Below, one piece after another: positions 1 to 9,100 of a stretch of DNA of 64,000 nucleotides (position 1 is its first letter; each line of letters begins with the position of its first letter). Below the pieces are notes generated by a model. It saw only the letters and a program-made list of their open reading frames with translations. It did not search any database and was not told the origin of the DNA. The stretch is from JABMQB01 sp964575025 (GTDB lineage Bacteria; Bacteroidota; Bacteroidia; Bacteroidales; Prolixibacteraceae): NCBI GenBank assembly GCA_964575025.1, contig CAZNPV010000005.1:53696-117695 (forward strand). The letters are read 5' to 3'. The translations under genes were made by a program, and so were the position numbers.

Positions 1-104
1 ATGGCCGGAATACGTAAGCCCAAAGGAGTGATTTTGGTAATTCAGGGTGGATAATCATGGGAATGATTGGTTATCCTGTAGCAAAGAGACTGTGACAAAG
101 GATA

Positions 105-155
105 AAAGATTCCATCTCTTACAAAAAGATGGAATCTTTGTTTCTGCTTTTTTTG
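105..155 (+). terminator. Intrinsic terminator of a gene ending near or before the window start
   Basis: A perfect 13-bp inverted repeat (105-117 with 127-139, loop of nine bases) is followed by a T-rich stretch to about 155. Any coding sequence it serves must end in the first ~55 bases. Two frames have stops there (30 and 54), but too little is visible to name the gene. Confidence 0.7.
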
Positions 156-203
156 TTTCGCAATAAATAGTATATTCGGGGAAACCATATAACCTGATTT
201 TTC

Positions 204-1370
204 ATGCATATTGTTGAGGTAATGAACAGGAAATCCCTAAATCAATTTTATGATCTTCCGCACAAAATTTATGAAAACGATCCAAATTGGGTTCCTCCGG
301 TGCGAAGCATGCATGAGAACATTTTCAATCCACACAATAATAGCGGATTTAAAAACGGGGATGCTCGCCGGTGGATTGTTAAAAAAGAGAAGAATGTGGT
401 TGGACGAATTGCCGCTTTTTATGAAGAAAGCATGGCACGCTCATATGAACAGCCTACCGGATGCATCGGTTTTTTTGAATGCATCGATGATCAGGAGGTT
501 GCAGATCTGCTTTTCGACACGGCACGCGAATGGCTCAGAAGCCGTGGTATGGAAGCCATGGACGGGCCGGTGAATTTTGGGGAGAACTTTTTCAACTGGG
601 GATTGCTGGCCGAAGGATTCAAACAGCAAACATTCGGAATGCAGTACCATCCTCCCTATTACCAGAAACTCTTTACGGATTACGGCTTTAAGATCTACTA
701 TAAGCAGCTAAGCTACAGAATGGATATAACCCATCCCGACCTTCCTGAACGGTTCTGGAAGATTGCGGCCTGGGTAGCTAAAAAGCCCGGTCTGAGCTTT
801 GAACATTTTACCGTAAAAAACCAGGATAAATACATTAACGATTTCATCACCATTCATCAGCAGGCCTGGAAAAACCACCGCAACTACAAACCGGCAACCC
901 GGCAGGGTCTCAAAGAACTGATCAGACAATCAAAATTTGTTCTGGATGAGGAATTTATCTGGTATGCGTATAGCAACGGCGATCCCGTAGCCTTTTTTAT
1001 GATGTTACCTGATCTGAACCAGATCCTGAAAAAACTGAATACAAAAAAAATTGGACCGATACATATGATCCGTTTTTTTCTGCTTAAATACCAGAAAACC
1101 ATGACTCGTTGCCGGGTGATTGTTTTGGGGGTGACCCCCAGATATCAACGTTCTGGTATTGAATCGGGGATCTTCCATCAGTTAAAACAGGTAATGTTAC
1201 GGAAACCCTGGTATAATGAAATGGAAATGAGCTGGGTGGGTGATTTTAATCCCAGGATGAATGCACTCTTTAAATCGTTCGGTGCCGATCATGATATTAC
1301 CCATTATACCATGCGATATCTTTTCGACCGGGAAAAACCTTTTGTGAGGATGCCCATTATTGAGGATTAA
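204..1370 (+). CDS. GNAT-fold N-acyltransferase-like protein, tandem copy 1
   Basis: A 388-residue cytosolic protein without signal peptide or membrane segment. It is a clear paralogue of the next gene: both share GPVNFGEN (about residues 121-128), an NWGLL motif, a conserved 'PP-[YW]-Y' segment near 150, and a C-terminal GNAT acyl-CoA site (TPRYQRSGIE, about 311-320). The layout resembles YghO-type GNAT proteins of other bacteria, a family I recall as related to bacterial ceramide synthase; that link is from memory and unproven here. The last position of the GNAT Q/R-x-x-G-x-G/A motif is Glu, not Gly/Ala, in both copies. The start fits the paralogue's N-terminus after its own start is corrected. 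Acyl donor and acceptor unknown. Confidence 0.75.
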   Translation: MHIVEVMNRKSLNQFYDLPHKIYENDPNWVPPVRSMHENIFNPHNNSGFKNGDARRWIVKKEKNVVGRIAAFYEESMARSYEQPTGCIGFFECIDDQEVADLLFDTAREWLRSRGMEAMDGPVNFGENFFNWGLLAEGFKQQTFGMQYHPPYYQKLFTDYGFKIYYKQLSYRMDITHPDLPERFWKIAAWVAKKPGLSFEHFTVKNQDKYINDFITIHQQAWKNHRNYKPATRQGLKELIRQSKFVLDEEFIWYAYSNGDPVAFFMMLPDLNQILKKLNTKKIGPIHMIRFFLLKYQKTMTRCRVIVLGVTPRYQRSGIESGIFHQLKQVMLRKPWYNEMEMSWVGDFNPRMNALFKSFGADHDITHYTMRYLFDREKPFVRMPIIED

Positions 1371-1440
1371 CAGGGTTTAGGCTCCTGAATAAATCTTAAG
1401 GAATTAATATTCAGTGCGTTTTGTGAAAGAAAACCCTGTT
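1369..1440 (+). terminator. Nested inverted repeats after the first GNAT gene
   Basis: A perfect 10-bp inverted repeat (1369-1378 with 1431-1440) begins on the stop codon. It encloses a second 7-bp repeat (1385-1391 with 1408-1414). No T-run follows, so it may be a Rho-type or processing structure rather than a classic terminator. The outer right arm runs into a dispersed repeat copy at 1430-1448. Confidence 0.4.
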
Positions 1441-1448
1441 CAGACAGC
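1430..1448 (-). repeat. Dispersed repeat CTGTCTGAA-type, copy 1
   Basis: Minus strand reads GCTGTCTGAACAGGGTTTT. It agrees at 13 of 14 positions with the core of the copy at 37736. Lies in the spacer after the first GNAT gene. Confidence 0.4.
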
Positions 1449-1570
1449 GTTACGGCTTCGCTTGTTGGCAGTCAATCGGCTGCGATGCCCTATGTTTTTG
1501 AAATTTGCCTTTTGCAAACAGAATGATAAAATCATTTTTTGTCTTACCTTTATTCGAAACAAAAAATAGC

Positions 1571-2761
1571 ATGCAGTTAATCGAAGTTACCGATAAAAAA
1601 ACCAGAAAACTGTTTCATAAAGTACCCCACCTGATCTATAAGGATGACCCGAACTGGGTGTGCCCGATAGAAGGGATGATTGAAGAGACGTTTGTGCCCG
1701 GTAAAAATTCCGCCTTTAAGAACGGGAAAGCGGCCAGGTGGGTTTTGATCGGTGAGAACCGTGAACTCCTGGGAAGAATTGCAGCATTTATAAACTTTGA
1801 TAAAGCCTATACCTACGAACAGCCCACAGGAGGTTGTGGTTTCTTTGAATGTATCAACGACCAGGAAGCAGCGACAATGTTATTTGACATAGCCCGTGAA
1901 TGGAACCGGGAAAACGGTATGGAAGCCATGGACGGGCCTGTAAATTTCGGGGAAAACTACCTGAACTGGGGCCTTCTGGTTGACGGATTCATGCCGCAGG
2001 GGTACGGAATGCCTTACAATCCACCCTGGTACCGGGAACTTTTTGAGAACTACGGATTTCAGGTCTATTTCAAACAATTTTCCTATCACCTGGATTATTC
2101 CGTGCCGTTCCCGGAAAGGTTCTGGAAAATTGCCGGTTGGGTGGCTCAGAAACCGCAGTACAGTTTCAGGCATTTTACCTATGAGGAAGCGGATAAATTT
2201 GTTTCCGATTTTTGTTATATCTACGATGAAGCATGGCGTTTTCATGAACATTTCAAACCCCTTGATCCGGATGATATCAGGGACTTTATGAAAAAGTCAA
2301 AAGCCATTCTTGATCCGGAGATGATCTGGTTTGCTTATCATGAAGGGGAACCGATCGCATTGTTCGTGATGATTCCGGATCTGAATCAGATCCTGATCCG
2401 GTTGAATGGCAAACTGAATTGGATAAGCATTTTAAAGTTTCTCTATTACAAAAGAAAACATGTGATGACGCGGACCAGGATCCTGATCATGGGGGTTGTT
2501 CCGAAATTTCAGCGATCGGGAATTGAATCCGCAATTTTCTGGCATCAGGATCAGCTAATGAAACACAAGCCCTGGTATAAGGAAGTTGAATTATCATGGG
2601 CCGGAGATTTTAATCCGAAGATCATTTCACTGTACGAGTCAGTAGGCGGGAAGCGGGTAAAAACCCATCATACATGCCGGTATTTGTTCGACCGGAATAA
2701 ACCTTTTAAAAGGGCTCCCGTTATTGACGCTGAAAAGATGACCGAAAAAGATAAATTATAA
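1571..2761 (+). CDS. GNAT-fold N-acyltransferase-like protein, tandem copy 2
   Basis: A 396-residue paralogue of the preceding gene on the same strand, separated by 200 bp. An upstream in-frame start at 1505 exists, but the ATG at 1571 gives an N-terminus (MQLIEV) that aligns with the first copy (MHIVEV), so I use it. It carries GPVNFGEN, NWGLL and PPWYREL as in copy 1, and the C-terminal GNAT motif VPKFQRSGIE. No signal peptide. The two proteins are similar along their whole length but have diverged well beyond a recent duplication, so they probably differ in substrate. A role as N-acyltransferases in lipid or wall metabolism is inference only. Confidence 0.75.
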   Translation: MQLIEVTDKKTRKLFHKVPHLIYKDDPNWVCPIEGMIEETFVPGKNSAFKNGKAARWVLIGENRELLGRIAAFINFDKAYTYEQPTGGCGFFECINDQEAATMLFDIAREWNRENGMEAMDGPVNFGENYLNWGLLVDGFMPQGYGMPYNPPWYRELFENYGFQVYFKQFSYHLDYSVPFPERFWKIAGWVAQKPQYSFRHFTYEEADKFVSDFCYIYDEAWRFHEHFKPLDPDDIRDFMKKSKAILDPEMIWFAYHEGEPIALFVMIPDLNQILIRLNGKLNWISILKFLYYKRKHVMTRTRILIMGVVPKFQRSGIESAIFWHQDQLMKHKPWYKEVELSWAGDFNPKIISLYESVGGKRVKTHHTCRYLFDRNKPFKRAPVIDAEKMTEKDKL

Positions 2762-2771
2762 ATTAAAAACT

Positions 2772-2802
2772 TTTGGATTTTAATCCGGGATACTTATCTT
2801 TG
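2772..2802 (+). promoter_or_regulatory. Bacteroidota-type promoter for rpmE (and perhaps lon)
   Basis: TTTG at 2772-2775 and TATCTTTG at 2795-2802 are separated by 19 bp, a full match to the Bacteroidota sigma-ABfr pattern TTTG-N(19-21)-TAnnTTTG. Transcription should start near 2808, leaving a leader of about 147 nt before rpmE. Confidence 0.65.
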
Positions 2803-2807
2803 CAGGC

Positions 2808-2955
2808 CGTATAAAAATTAAAAGGACAGGGGTTTACATCCCGGAGTGATGGCACACACAGGCTTACGGAATCCAATGAACAGGAAAGGCAGGTGTCTTT
2901 TGCCCTATGAATCTCAGGAAGATGAATCACCATAAAGAATTATAAATTTAGACCA
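2808..2955 (+). ncRNA. Candidate structured 5' leader of rpmE
   Basis: The predicted leader is long and clearly richer in G+C than the neighbouring spacers. It can form at least two short hairpins (GGGG/CCC around 2828-2842 and GGCA/TGCC around 2886-2905). Ribosomal-protein leaders that bind their own product are known for L31 in several phyla, so autoregulation is plausible. No known motif was recognised. Confidence 0.3.
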
Positions 2956-3219
2956 ATGAAGAAAGGAATACACCCGGAAAATTACAGGTTGGTTGCATTT
3001 AAAGATATGTCGAATAACCAGGTATTTATAAATAAATCAACAGCCCAGTCGAAGGAAACGATCGAAGTGGATGGCGTATCGTATCCTTTGGTGAAAATTG
3101 AAATTTCAAATACCTCCCATCCTTTCTATACCGGAAAGGTAAAACTGGTTGATACGGCAGGACGCGTAGATAAATTTAATACCCGGTATAAAAGCCATAT
3201 GGAAAAGAGAAAAAAGTGA
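2956..3219 (+). CDS. rpmE2: Ribosomal protein L31, type B (zinc-free form)
   Basis: An 87-residue protein with the L31 core (KKGIHPENY at the start, SHPFYTG about residues 54-60, and a basic C-terminus with FNTRY). It has no cysteine, so it is the C-minus, zinc-independent type B form of the large-subunit protein L31. Such forms are favoured when zinc is scarce and in many genomes back up a zinc-binding paralogue; whether one exists here cannot be seen. It lies between the rpmE promoter and a terminator, and so appears to be largely monocistronic ahead of lon. Confidence 0.93.
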   Translation: MKKGIHPENYRLVAFKDMSNNQVFINKSTAQSKETIEVDGVSYPLVKIEISNTSHPFYTGKVKLVDTAGRVDKFNTRYKSHMEKRKK

Positions 3220-3220
3220 A

Positions 3221-3234
3221 TTAGCGAGTGCTAA
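3221..3234 (+). promoter_or_regulatory. Short palindrome containing half of a CIRCE heat-shock operator
   Basis: TTAGC-GAGT-GCTAA lies just after the rpmE stop and 48 bp before lon. Its right part, GAGTGCTAA (3226-3234), equals one arm of the HrcA operator CIRCE (TTAGCACTC-N9-GAGTGCTAA). The matching left arm at the right distance is absent, so a working CIRCE is doubtful. Confidence 0.2.
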
Positions 3235-3243
3235 CGAATCAGG

Positions 3244-3267
3244 AAGCTCCGTCAAGGGGCTTTTTTT
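3244..3267 (+). terminator. Intrinsic terminator between rpmE and lon
   Basis: A 7-bp stem with one G-T pair (3244-3250 with 3256-3262, five-base loop) is followed by seven T residues (3261-3267). It would end rpmE transcripts only 15 bp before the lon start codon, so lon expression should depend on read-through or on a promoter inside or just after rpmE. Confidence 0.7.
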
Positions 3268-3281
3268 ATTAATTTCGAACT

Positions 3282-5717
3282 ATGGGAATTCTGGACGAAG
3301 TCAACTTTCGAAATATTATTTTATCCGATGGGTTACCCGATGATGCGGATTTTATTCCGATTATAGCGGATGGGGACGACAGTGATTTGCGCGATGTAGA
3401 GGTTCCGGATATTTTACCCATACTGCCTCTGAGAAACACCGTTTTGTTTCCGGGAGTGGTTCTTCCGATCACCGTGGGGCGCCGCAAATCGTTGCAGCTG
3501 ATCCGGGATGTCAATGAGGGAAGTAAATTACTCGGGACATTGGCACAGAGGGATTTCAATCGGGATGATCCGGCTCCCGGGGATCTGTTTTCGGTGGGAA
3601 CGGTGGCTGCGATATTGAAAATCCTCGAAATGCCGGATGGTTCCACTTCGGTAATTATTCAGGGGAAAAGGAGGTTCAGGGTAAGGGAGATGGTGACAAA
3701 CCAGCCCTATTACAAGGCAACGGTCGATGTATTGAATGAAAAAATACACCGGGGTGATAGTGCTGAGTTCAATGCAATTGTCGGTTCGCTCAAAGACCTG
3801 TCCATTAAAATTGCCCAGTTTGCTGCCAATGTGCCTCCGGAAGCAACCTTTGCAGTGAAAAATATCGAAAACAGTACCTTTCTGATCAATTTTATCTGTT
3901 CCAACACGGACCTTAAGGTGCAGGACAAACAAAGCCTCCTTGAGATTGATGAACTCCGGGAACGCGGAGTGCAGGCGATCAGTTACCTGGTTAAGGAAGT
4001 CCAGATGCTCGAATTGAAAAATGATATCCAATCGAAAGTAAAATCCGATATGGATAAACAACAGCGCGAATTTCTGTTGCATCAACAGATGAAAACCATA
4101 CAGGATGAGCTGGGAGGGAATCCGATTGAGCAGGAAATACATGAAATGAAAGAAAAAGCCAGGAAGAAAAAGTGGGATAAAACAACGGCTAAATATTTTG
4201 AAAAGGAGGTTGATAAATTGCTGCGGTTGAATCCGGCCGCCGGTGAATATTCGGTTCAGTTTAGCTATTGCCAGACGTTGCTTGAGCTTCCCTGGAATGA
4301 ATATACCGACGATAATTTTGACCTGAACCGTGCCCGGAAGATCCTGGATGAAGATCATTTCGGTCTGGAAACCGTCAAGGAAAGAATCCTGGAGCACCTG
4401 GCAGTTCTGAAACTGAAAAAGGATATGAAATCGCCCATTCTGTGTCTTTACGGGCCCCCGGGTGTTGGGAAAACATCGCTGGGGAAGTCGGTAGCCAGGG
4501 CGCTTGGGCGTAATTATGTGCGGATCAGCCTGGGCGGACTGCATGATGAATCGGAGATCCGGGGCCACAGAAAAACCTACATTGGGGCTATGCCGGGAAG
4601 GATTATCCAGAATATTAAAAAAGCGAAATCTTCCAATCCGGTATTTATTCTGGATGAGATCGATAAAGTGTCAAGGCAGTTTCACGGAGATCCGGCATCG
4701 GCATTGCTTGAAGTGCTCGACCCCGAACAGAATACCGGATTCCATGATAATTATGTGGAGCTTGATTATGATCTTTCCCGGGTTCTCTTCATTGCTACCG
4801 GCAATACACTGAATACCATTGATCCGGCCCTTCGCGACAGGCTGGAACTGATTGAAGTAAGTGGATACCTGGTAGAGGAAAAAGTGGAAATTGCCAAACG
4901 ACACCTGATCCCTAAACAACTTAAGAATCATGGCCTGAAAAAGGGAGATGTGAAGTTTTCAAAGGAGATACTTGAACATATTACAGAAAATTATACCCGC
5001 GAATCAGGTGTGAGGGAACTGGATAAGAAGATTGCAAAAGTGATCCGACGGGTAGCCAAAAAAGTAGCCTTCGAAGAACCCTATGATCCTAGGCTTACGC
5101 GGACCGATATTCGTGAATATCTCGGGGTTGTTGAATATACCAAAGAAAAGTACCAGGGCAATGATTTTGCAGGGGTCGTAACCGGTCTTGCCTGGACCGC
5201 CGTAGGAGGGGAAATACTGTATGTGGAATGTAGCCTCAGCAAAGGAAAAGGAACCTTAACCCTTACAGGAAACCTGGGAGAAGTGATGAAGGAATCGGCT
5301 ATTATTGCCCATGAATATTTAAAATCACATGCCAACACGCTGGACCTTAAGCCTGAAGTATTTGAAACGTGGAACGTCCACGTTCATGTTCCGGAAGGAG
5401 CGATCCCGAAAGATGGCCCGTCGGCAGGGATCACCATAGTGAGTGCCCTGGCTTCAGCCTTTACGAAAAGGAAAGTGCGGAAAAATTTAGCCATGACCGG
5501 CGAAATAACCCTGCGCGGGAAAGTGCTTCCCGTAGGAGGAATCAAGGAAAAAATACTGGCAGCCAAACGGGCGGGAATCAATCACATCATCCTGTCGGAA
5601 GTTAACAGAAAAGACCTCGAGGAAATTAAGACCAACTATGTAAAGGGACTTACCTTCCATTTTGTAAAAACCATTATGGATGTCCTGGATATTGCCCTGC
5701 TGAAAACAAAGATTTAA
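3282..5717 (+). CDS. lon: ATP-dependent protease Lon
   Basis: An 811-residue cytosolic AAA+ serine protease that degrades misfolded and regulatory proteins. The N-terminal substrate-binding domain is followed by the ATPase with Walker A GPPGVGKT (391-398) and Walker B FILDEID (about 455-461), then the protease domain with the catalytic dyad Ser714 (in DGPSAG) and Lys757 (in IKEK). The length is normal for bacterial Lon, with an acidic N-terminal extension before the PILPLRN segment that starts the usual domain. It follows the rpmE terminator by 14 bp. Confidence 0.98.
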   Translation: MGILDEVNFRNIILSDGLPDDADFIPIIADGDDSDLRDVEVPDILPILPLRNTVLFPGVVLPITVGRRKSLQLIRDVNEGSKLLGTLAQRDFNRDDPAPGDLFSVGTVAAILKILEMPDGSTSVIIQGKRRFRVREMVTNQPYYKATVDVLNEKIHRGDSAEFNAIVGSLKDLSIKIAQFAANVPPEATFAVKNIENSTFLINFICSNTDLKVQDKQSLLEIDELRERGVQAISYLVKEVQMLELKNDIQSKVKSDMDKQQREFLLHQQMKTIQDELGGNPIEQEIHEMKEKARKKKWDKTTAKYFEKEVDKLLRLNPAAGEYSVQFSYCQTLLELPWNEYTDDNFDLNRARKILDEDHFGLETVKERILEHLAVLKLKKDMKSPILCLYGPPGVGKTSLGKSVARALGRNYVRISLGGLHDESEIRGHRKTYIGAMPGRIIQNIKKAKSSNPVFILDEIDKVSRQFHGDPASALLEVLDPEQNTGFHDNYVELDYDLSRVLFIATGNTLNTIDPALRDRLELIEVSGYLVEEKVEIAKRHLIPKQLKNHGLKKGDVKFSKEILEHITENYTRESGVRELDKKIAKVIRRVAKKVAFEEPYDPRLTRTDIREYLGVVEYTKEKYQGNDFAGVVTGLAWTAVGGEILYVECSLSKGKGTLTLTGNLGEVMKESAIIAHEYLKSHANTLDLKPEVFETWNVHVHVPEGAIPKDGPSAGITIVSALASAFTKRKVRKNLAMTGEITLRGKVLPVGGIKEKILAAKRAGINHIILSEVNRKDLEEIKTNYVKGLTFHFVKTIMDVLDIALLKTKI

Positions 5718-5879
5718 TTCTTTTTGTCCGATACAAACACAGTGCTGTTAATAAGTTCTCTGTGATCAGCGCAACCTTTTGGTTAAATCCTGCATCCAAT
5801 ATCCTATATTGTAGAATAAATCTGGAACAATATTTGCTGTTGGTTTACGAAGAATAATAAAGCCAGGAAAACAGAACAT

Positions 5880-6002
5880 ATGGAGCAGGTAAAAACAAAA
5901 GTCTGGAAAGTAAAAATCAGAATACCGGTAAAAGTAACAGGGGACAGAAAAACGGAAGAAGGCCAAACCATTGAATGGTCTTTCAAGCTTGTATTAAATT
6001 AA
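5880..6002 (+). CDS. Possible small basic protein (40 aa)
   Basis: ATG at 5880 opens 40 codons rich in Lys and Val (MEQVKTKVWKVKIRIPVK...). It is preceded by an AGGAAAA stretch that could serve translation initiation. The alternating hydrophobic/basic pattern suggests a beta-strand pair, but I recognise no family. It may be chance coding in a spacer. Confidence 0.2.
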   Translation: MEQVKTKVWKVKIRIPVKVTGDRKTEEGQTIEWSFKLVLN

Positions 6003-6053
6003 TCGACCTGCAAGAAATTATAAGAGACTTTCTGATAAGTCATTGTATTCATT

Positions 6054-6138
6054 AACCGCAAAGTTCGCCAGAAAGGCGCAACGTCCATAGAGAATTCACA
6101 ATCAACAGGAGATAACGTAGCGTCCTTTGCGGTAGCTT
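6054..6138. repeat. Degenerate CCGCAAAG/CTTTGCGG intergenic repeat
   Basis: AACCGCAAAG at about 6055-6064 and CTTTGCGGTA at about 6125-6134 form an inverted pair flanking GGCGCAACG-type words. Similar 'TTTGCG...GCGGT' text occurs in the spacer at 55856-55890. This is a decayed dispersed repeat of the kind common in Bacteroidota spacers. Confidence 0.4.
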
Positions 6139-6156
6139 TTTGTCCTTAGCTGTTCT

Positions 6157-6173
6157 ATTCTCTTTTCAGACAG
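6157..6173 (-). repeat. Dispersed repeat CTGTCTGAA-type, copy 2
   Basis: Minus strand reads CTGTCTGAAAAGAGAAT, 16 of 17 identical with copy 3. It lies 9 bp after the carB stop, in the carB direction. Confidence 0.5.
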
Positions 6174-6181
6174 CTTCTTTT

Positions 6182-9100
6182 TCAGTTGGTGTATTCATCC
6201 CAGCTTTTCACCGAAATATCCTTTTCCCCCAGTTTACAGAATGCATAAATAAAGGCACTCGCCACCCGGGCATTGGTAATCAGGGGAATATTAAAATCTA
6301 TGGAATCCCGTCGTATCTGGTATCCGTTTTTTAGTTCCCGTCGGGTATAGTTTTTCGGGATGTTTATGACCAGGTCAATTTTTTTCTGACGGATATATTC
6401 CAGGGTATTGGGGTGTCTGTCTTCTTCGTCGGGCCAGTGAAGCAACGTATTTTCGATTCCATTTTCCCTAAAGAAACGATGGGTTCCTTCGGTGGCAAAC
6501 AGGTGATATCCTCGTTTCACCAGCATACCGGCACTTTGGAGTAATTCCACTTTCGACCGGGAAGGACCTGATGAGATCAGTATATTTTTTTCCGGGATTG
6601 TGTATCCTACCGACAGCATTGATTTCAGGATCGCTTCGTAATAGGATTCGCCGATACATCCGACTTCCCCTGTAGAAGCCATATCCACTCCGAGTACCGG
6701 ATCGGCATTCAGTAAGCGGGCAAAGGAGAACTGAGGGGCTTTTACTCCTACGTAATCGAGTTCAAATAACGATTTGTCGGGTTTCTCAACCGGTATGCCC
6801 AACATTACTTTTGTAGCGATATCGATCAGATTGATCTTCATGACCTTTGATACAAAGGGGAAACTACGCGAAGCCCGCAGGTTGCATTCAATTACTTTGA
6901 TGTCGTTATCTTTAGCCAGGAACTGCATGTTAAACGGACCTGAAATCTCAAGTCCTTTGGCAATTTTCCTGGCGATCTTTTTTATGCGGCGGATGGTTTC
7001 AATATACAGTTTCTGAGGGGGGAAAACAATGGTTGCATCGCCTGAATGCACTCCGGCAAATTCGACGTGTTCTGAGATGGCATACGCAATAATTTCACCT
7101 TCACGGGCCACGGCATCTATTTCAATTTCTTTGGCCTCCTCAATAAATTCGGTTACAACCACCGGATATTCCTTTGATACGTTGGCTGCCTGCATAAGGA
7201 AATGTTCCAGTTGATCGGAATTGGATACTACGTTCATGGCAGCTCCTGACAGAACATACGAGGGCCGGATCAGGATCGGATAACCCACCTTATCTGTAAA
7301 TTTATGGATTCCTTCGGTTGTGGATAACCTTGCCCATCGGGGTTGATCAACATCGAGCCTGTCGAGTAACGATGAAAATTTCTCCCGGTTTTCGGCATTG
7401 TCAATGTTAACGGGTGAAGTTCCCAATACCGTCACACCCATCTGATAGAGTTTCATGGCCAGGTTATTGGGGATCTGCCCCCCCATTGAAATAATGGTTC
7501 CGAAGGGTTTTTCAAGATCAATCACATCCATGACGCGTTCGAAGGATAGTTCATCGAAATAGAGCCTGTCACAGCTATCATAATCGGTACTTACGGTTTC
7601 CGGGTTATAGTTCAACATAACCGAACGGTAGCCTACTTCCCTGATTGTGTTTATGGCATTTACGCTGCACCAGTCGAATTCTACAGAACTTCCAATCCGG
7701 TAAGCTCCTGATCCAAGCACAACAACCGATTTTTTATCGTCGGTATAGTCAATATCATTTTCGGTTCCGTTGTAGGTGAGGTATAAATAGTTGGTTTGTG
7801 CAGGATATTCCCCTGCGAGGGTATCAATTTGTTTCACTACGGGGAGAATTCCTTTTTCTTTTCTTCGGTTGCGGACGCGGATCAGATCGTTCCGGATCTT
7901 TTCATTGGGGCTGTCTTCCACAAGCCGGGCTATCTGGAAGTCAGAAAAACCGGCTTTTTTGGCTGTGATCAGAAGTTCCTCAGAAAGGGTTTCAATCGAA
8001 GGCACCTGTTCCAGCATTTTGCTGATCCTGTAGATATGGTTCAGTTTTTGCAAAAACCAGCGGTCGATTTTTGTTTTTTCATAGATCCGGTCAATCGAAT
8101 AGCCGTTTTTAAATGCTTCGGCGATTGCCAGGATTCTGCGGTCTGTGGGCGTAACCAGTTCCTTATCGACTTCGTCCGGGGGAATTGTGCCTGTATTGCC
8201 AACGAAACCATGCATGCCCACACCCACCATCCGAATTCCTTTCTGGATCGCCTCCTCAAACGACCGTCCGATGGCCATGATCTCACCCACACTTTTCATC
8301 GAGCTTCCGATATCTTTGGAAACGCCCGTAAATTTGTTGAGATCCCATCGGGGGATTTTTACGACGATGTAGTCAAGGGCAGGTTCAAAGCAGGCTGTTG
8401 TTACTTTGGTGACTGCATTTCTTAATTCAAAGAGACCGTATCCCAGGCCCAGTTTGGCTGCCACAAAGGCCAGGGGATAGCCGGTAGCTTTGGATGCCAG
8501 TGCCGACGAACGCGAAAGCCGTGCATTTACTTCAATGACCCGGTAATCTTCCGATTCAGGATCAAGGGCAAACTGTACGTTGCATTCCCCGATGACCCCC
8601 ACTTTCCGTATTATTTTTATGGAGAGTGCCCGCAGTTTATGGTATTCAGCATTGGATAATGTTTGCGATGGGGCCACTACAATGCTTTCGCCGGTATGGA
8701 TTCCCAGTGGATCGAAATTCTCCATATTGCATACGGTGATGCAGTTGTCGTAGCGGTCACGGACCACTTCATACTCCACTTCTTTCCATCCCTTGATCGA
8801 TTCTTCAATCAGGATCTGCGGAGAGTAGGACAAAGCCTTGGAAGCCAGTTTCTCCATCTCCTCCCTGTTTTCACAGAATCCGCTTCCCATTCCTCCCAGG
8901 GTGTAGGCAGCCCGGAGGATGACCGGGAAATCCAGTTTTTCAACCGCAGCCTTCGCTTCCTCAATCGATTTACAGGCAATGCTTACCGGTGTTTTGATAT
9001 CTATTTCTCCCAGCATTTTGGCAAATAGCTGACGATCCTCGGTCTGGATGATTGACTGAACCGGCGTTCCGAGTACTTTCAGGTTGTATTTTTCAAGGAT

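Larger units (their letters stand above)
5718..6181. other. 464-bp spacer between convergent lon and carB
   Basis: It holds one possible 40-codon ORF (5880-6002), a degenerate CGCAAAG-type repeat (about 6054-6138) and one copy of the CTGTCTGAA repeat (6157-6173, minus strand). No clear intrinsic terminator was found for either lon or carB. Confidence 0.6.

Noticed and set aside
1..54. A start codon at the first base with an 17-codon frame
   Set aside because: Too short to judge; the window edge probably cuts the tail of an upstream gene, and two frames end here.
1505..1570. Upstream start for the second GNAT gene
   Set aside because: The extra 22 residues have no counterpart in the paralogous first gene, which begins exactly where the ATG at 1571 does.
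3528..4568. A 346-codon frame antisense to lon
   Set aside because: It lies wholly inside lon on the opposite strand, has no recognisable domain, and the lon reading is certain.
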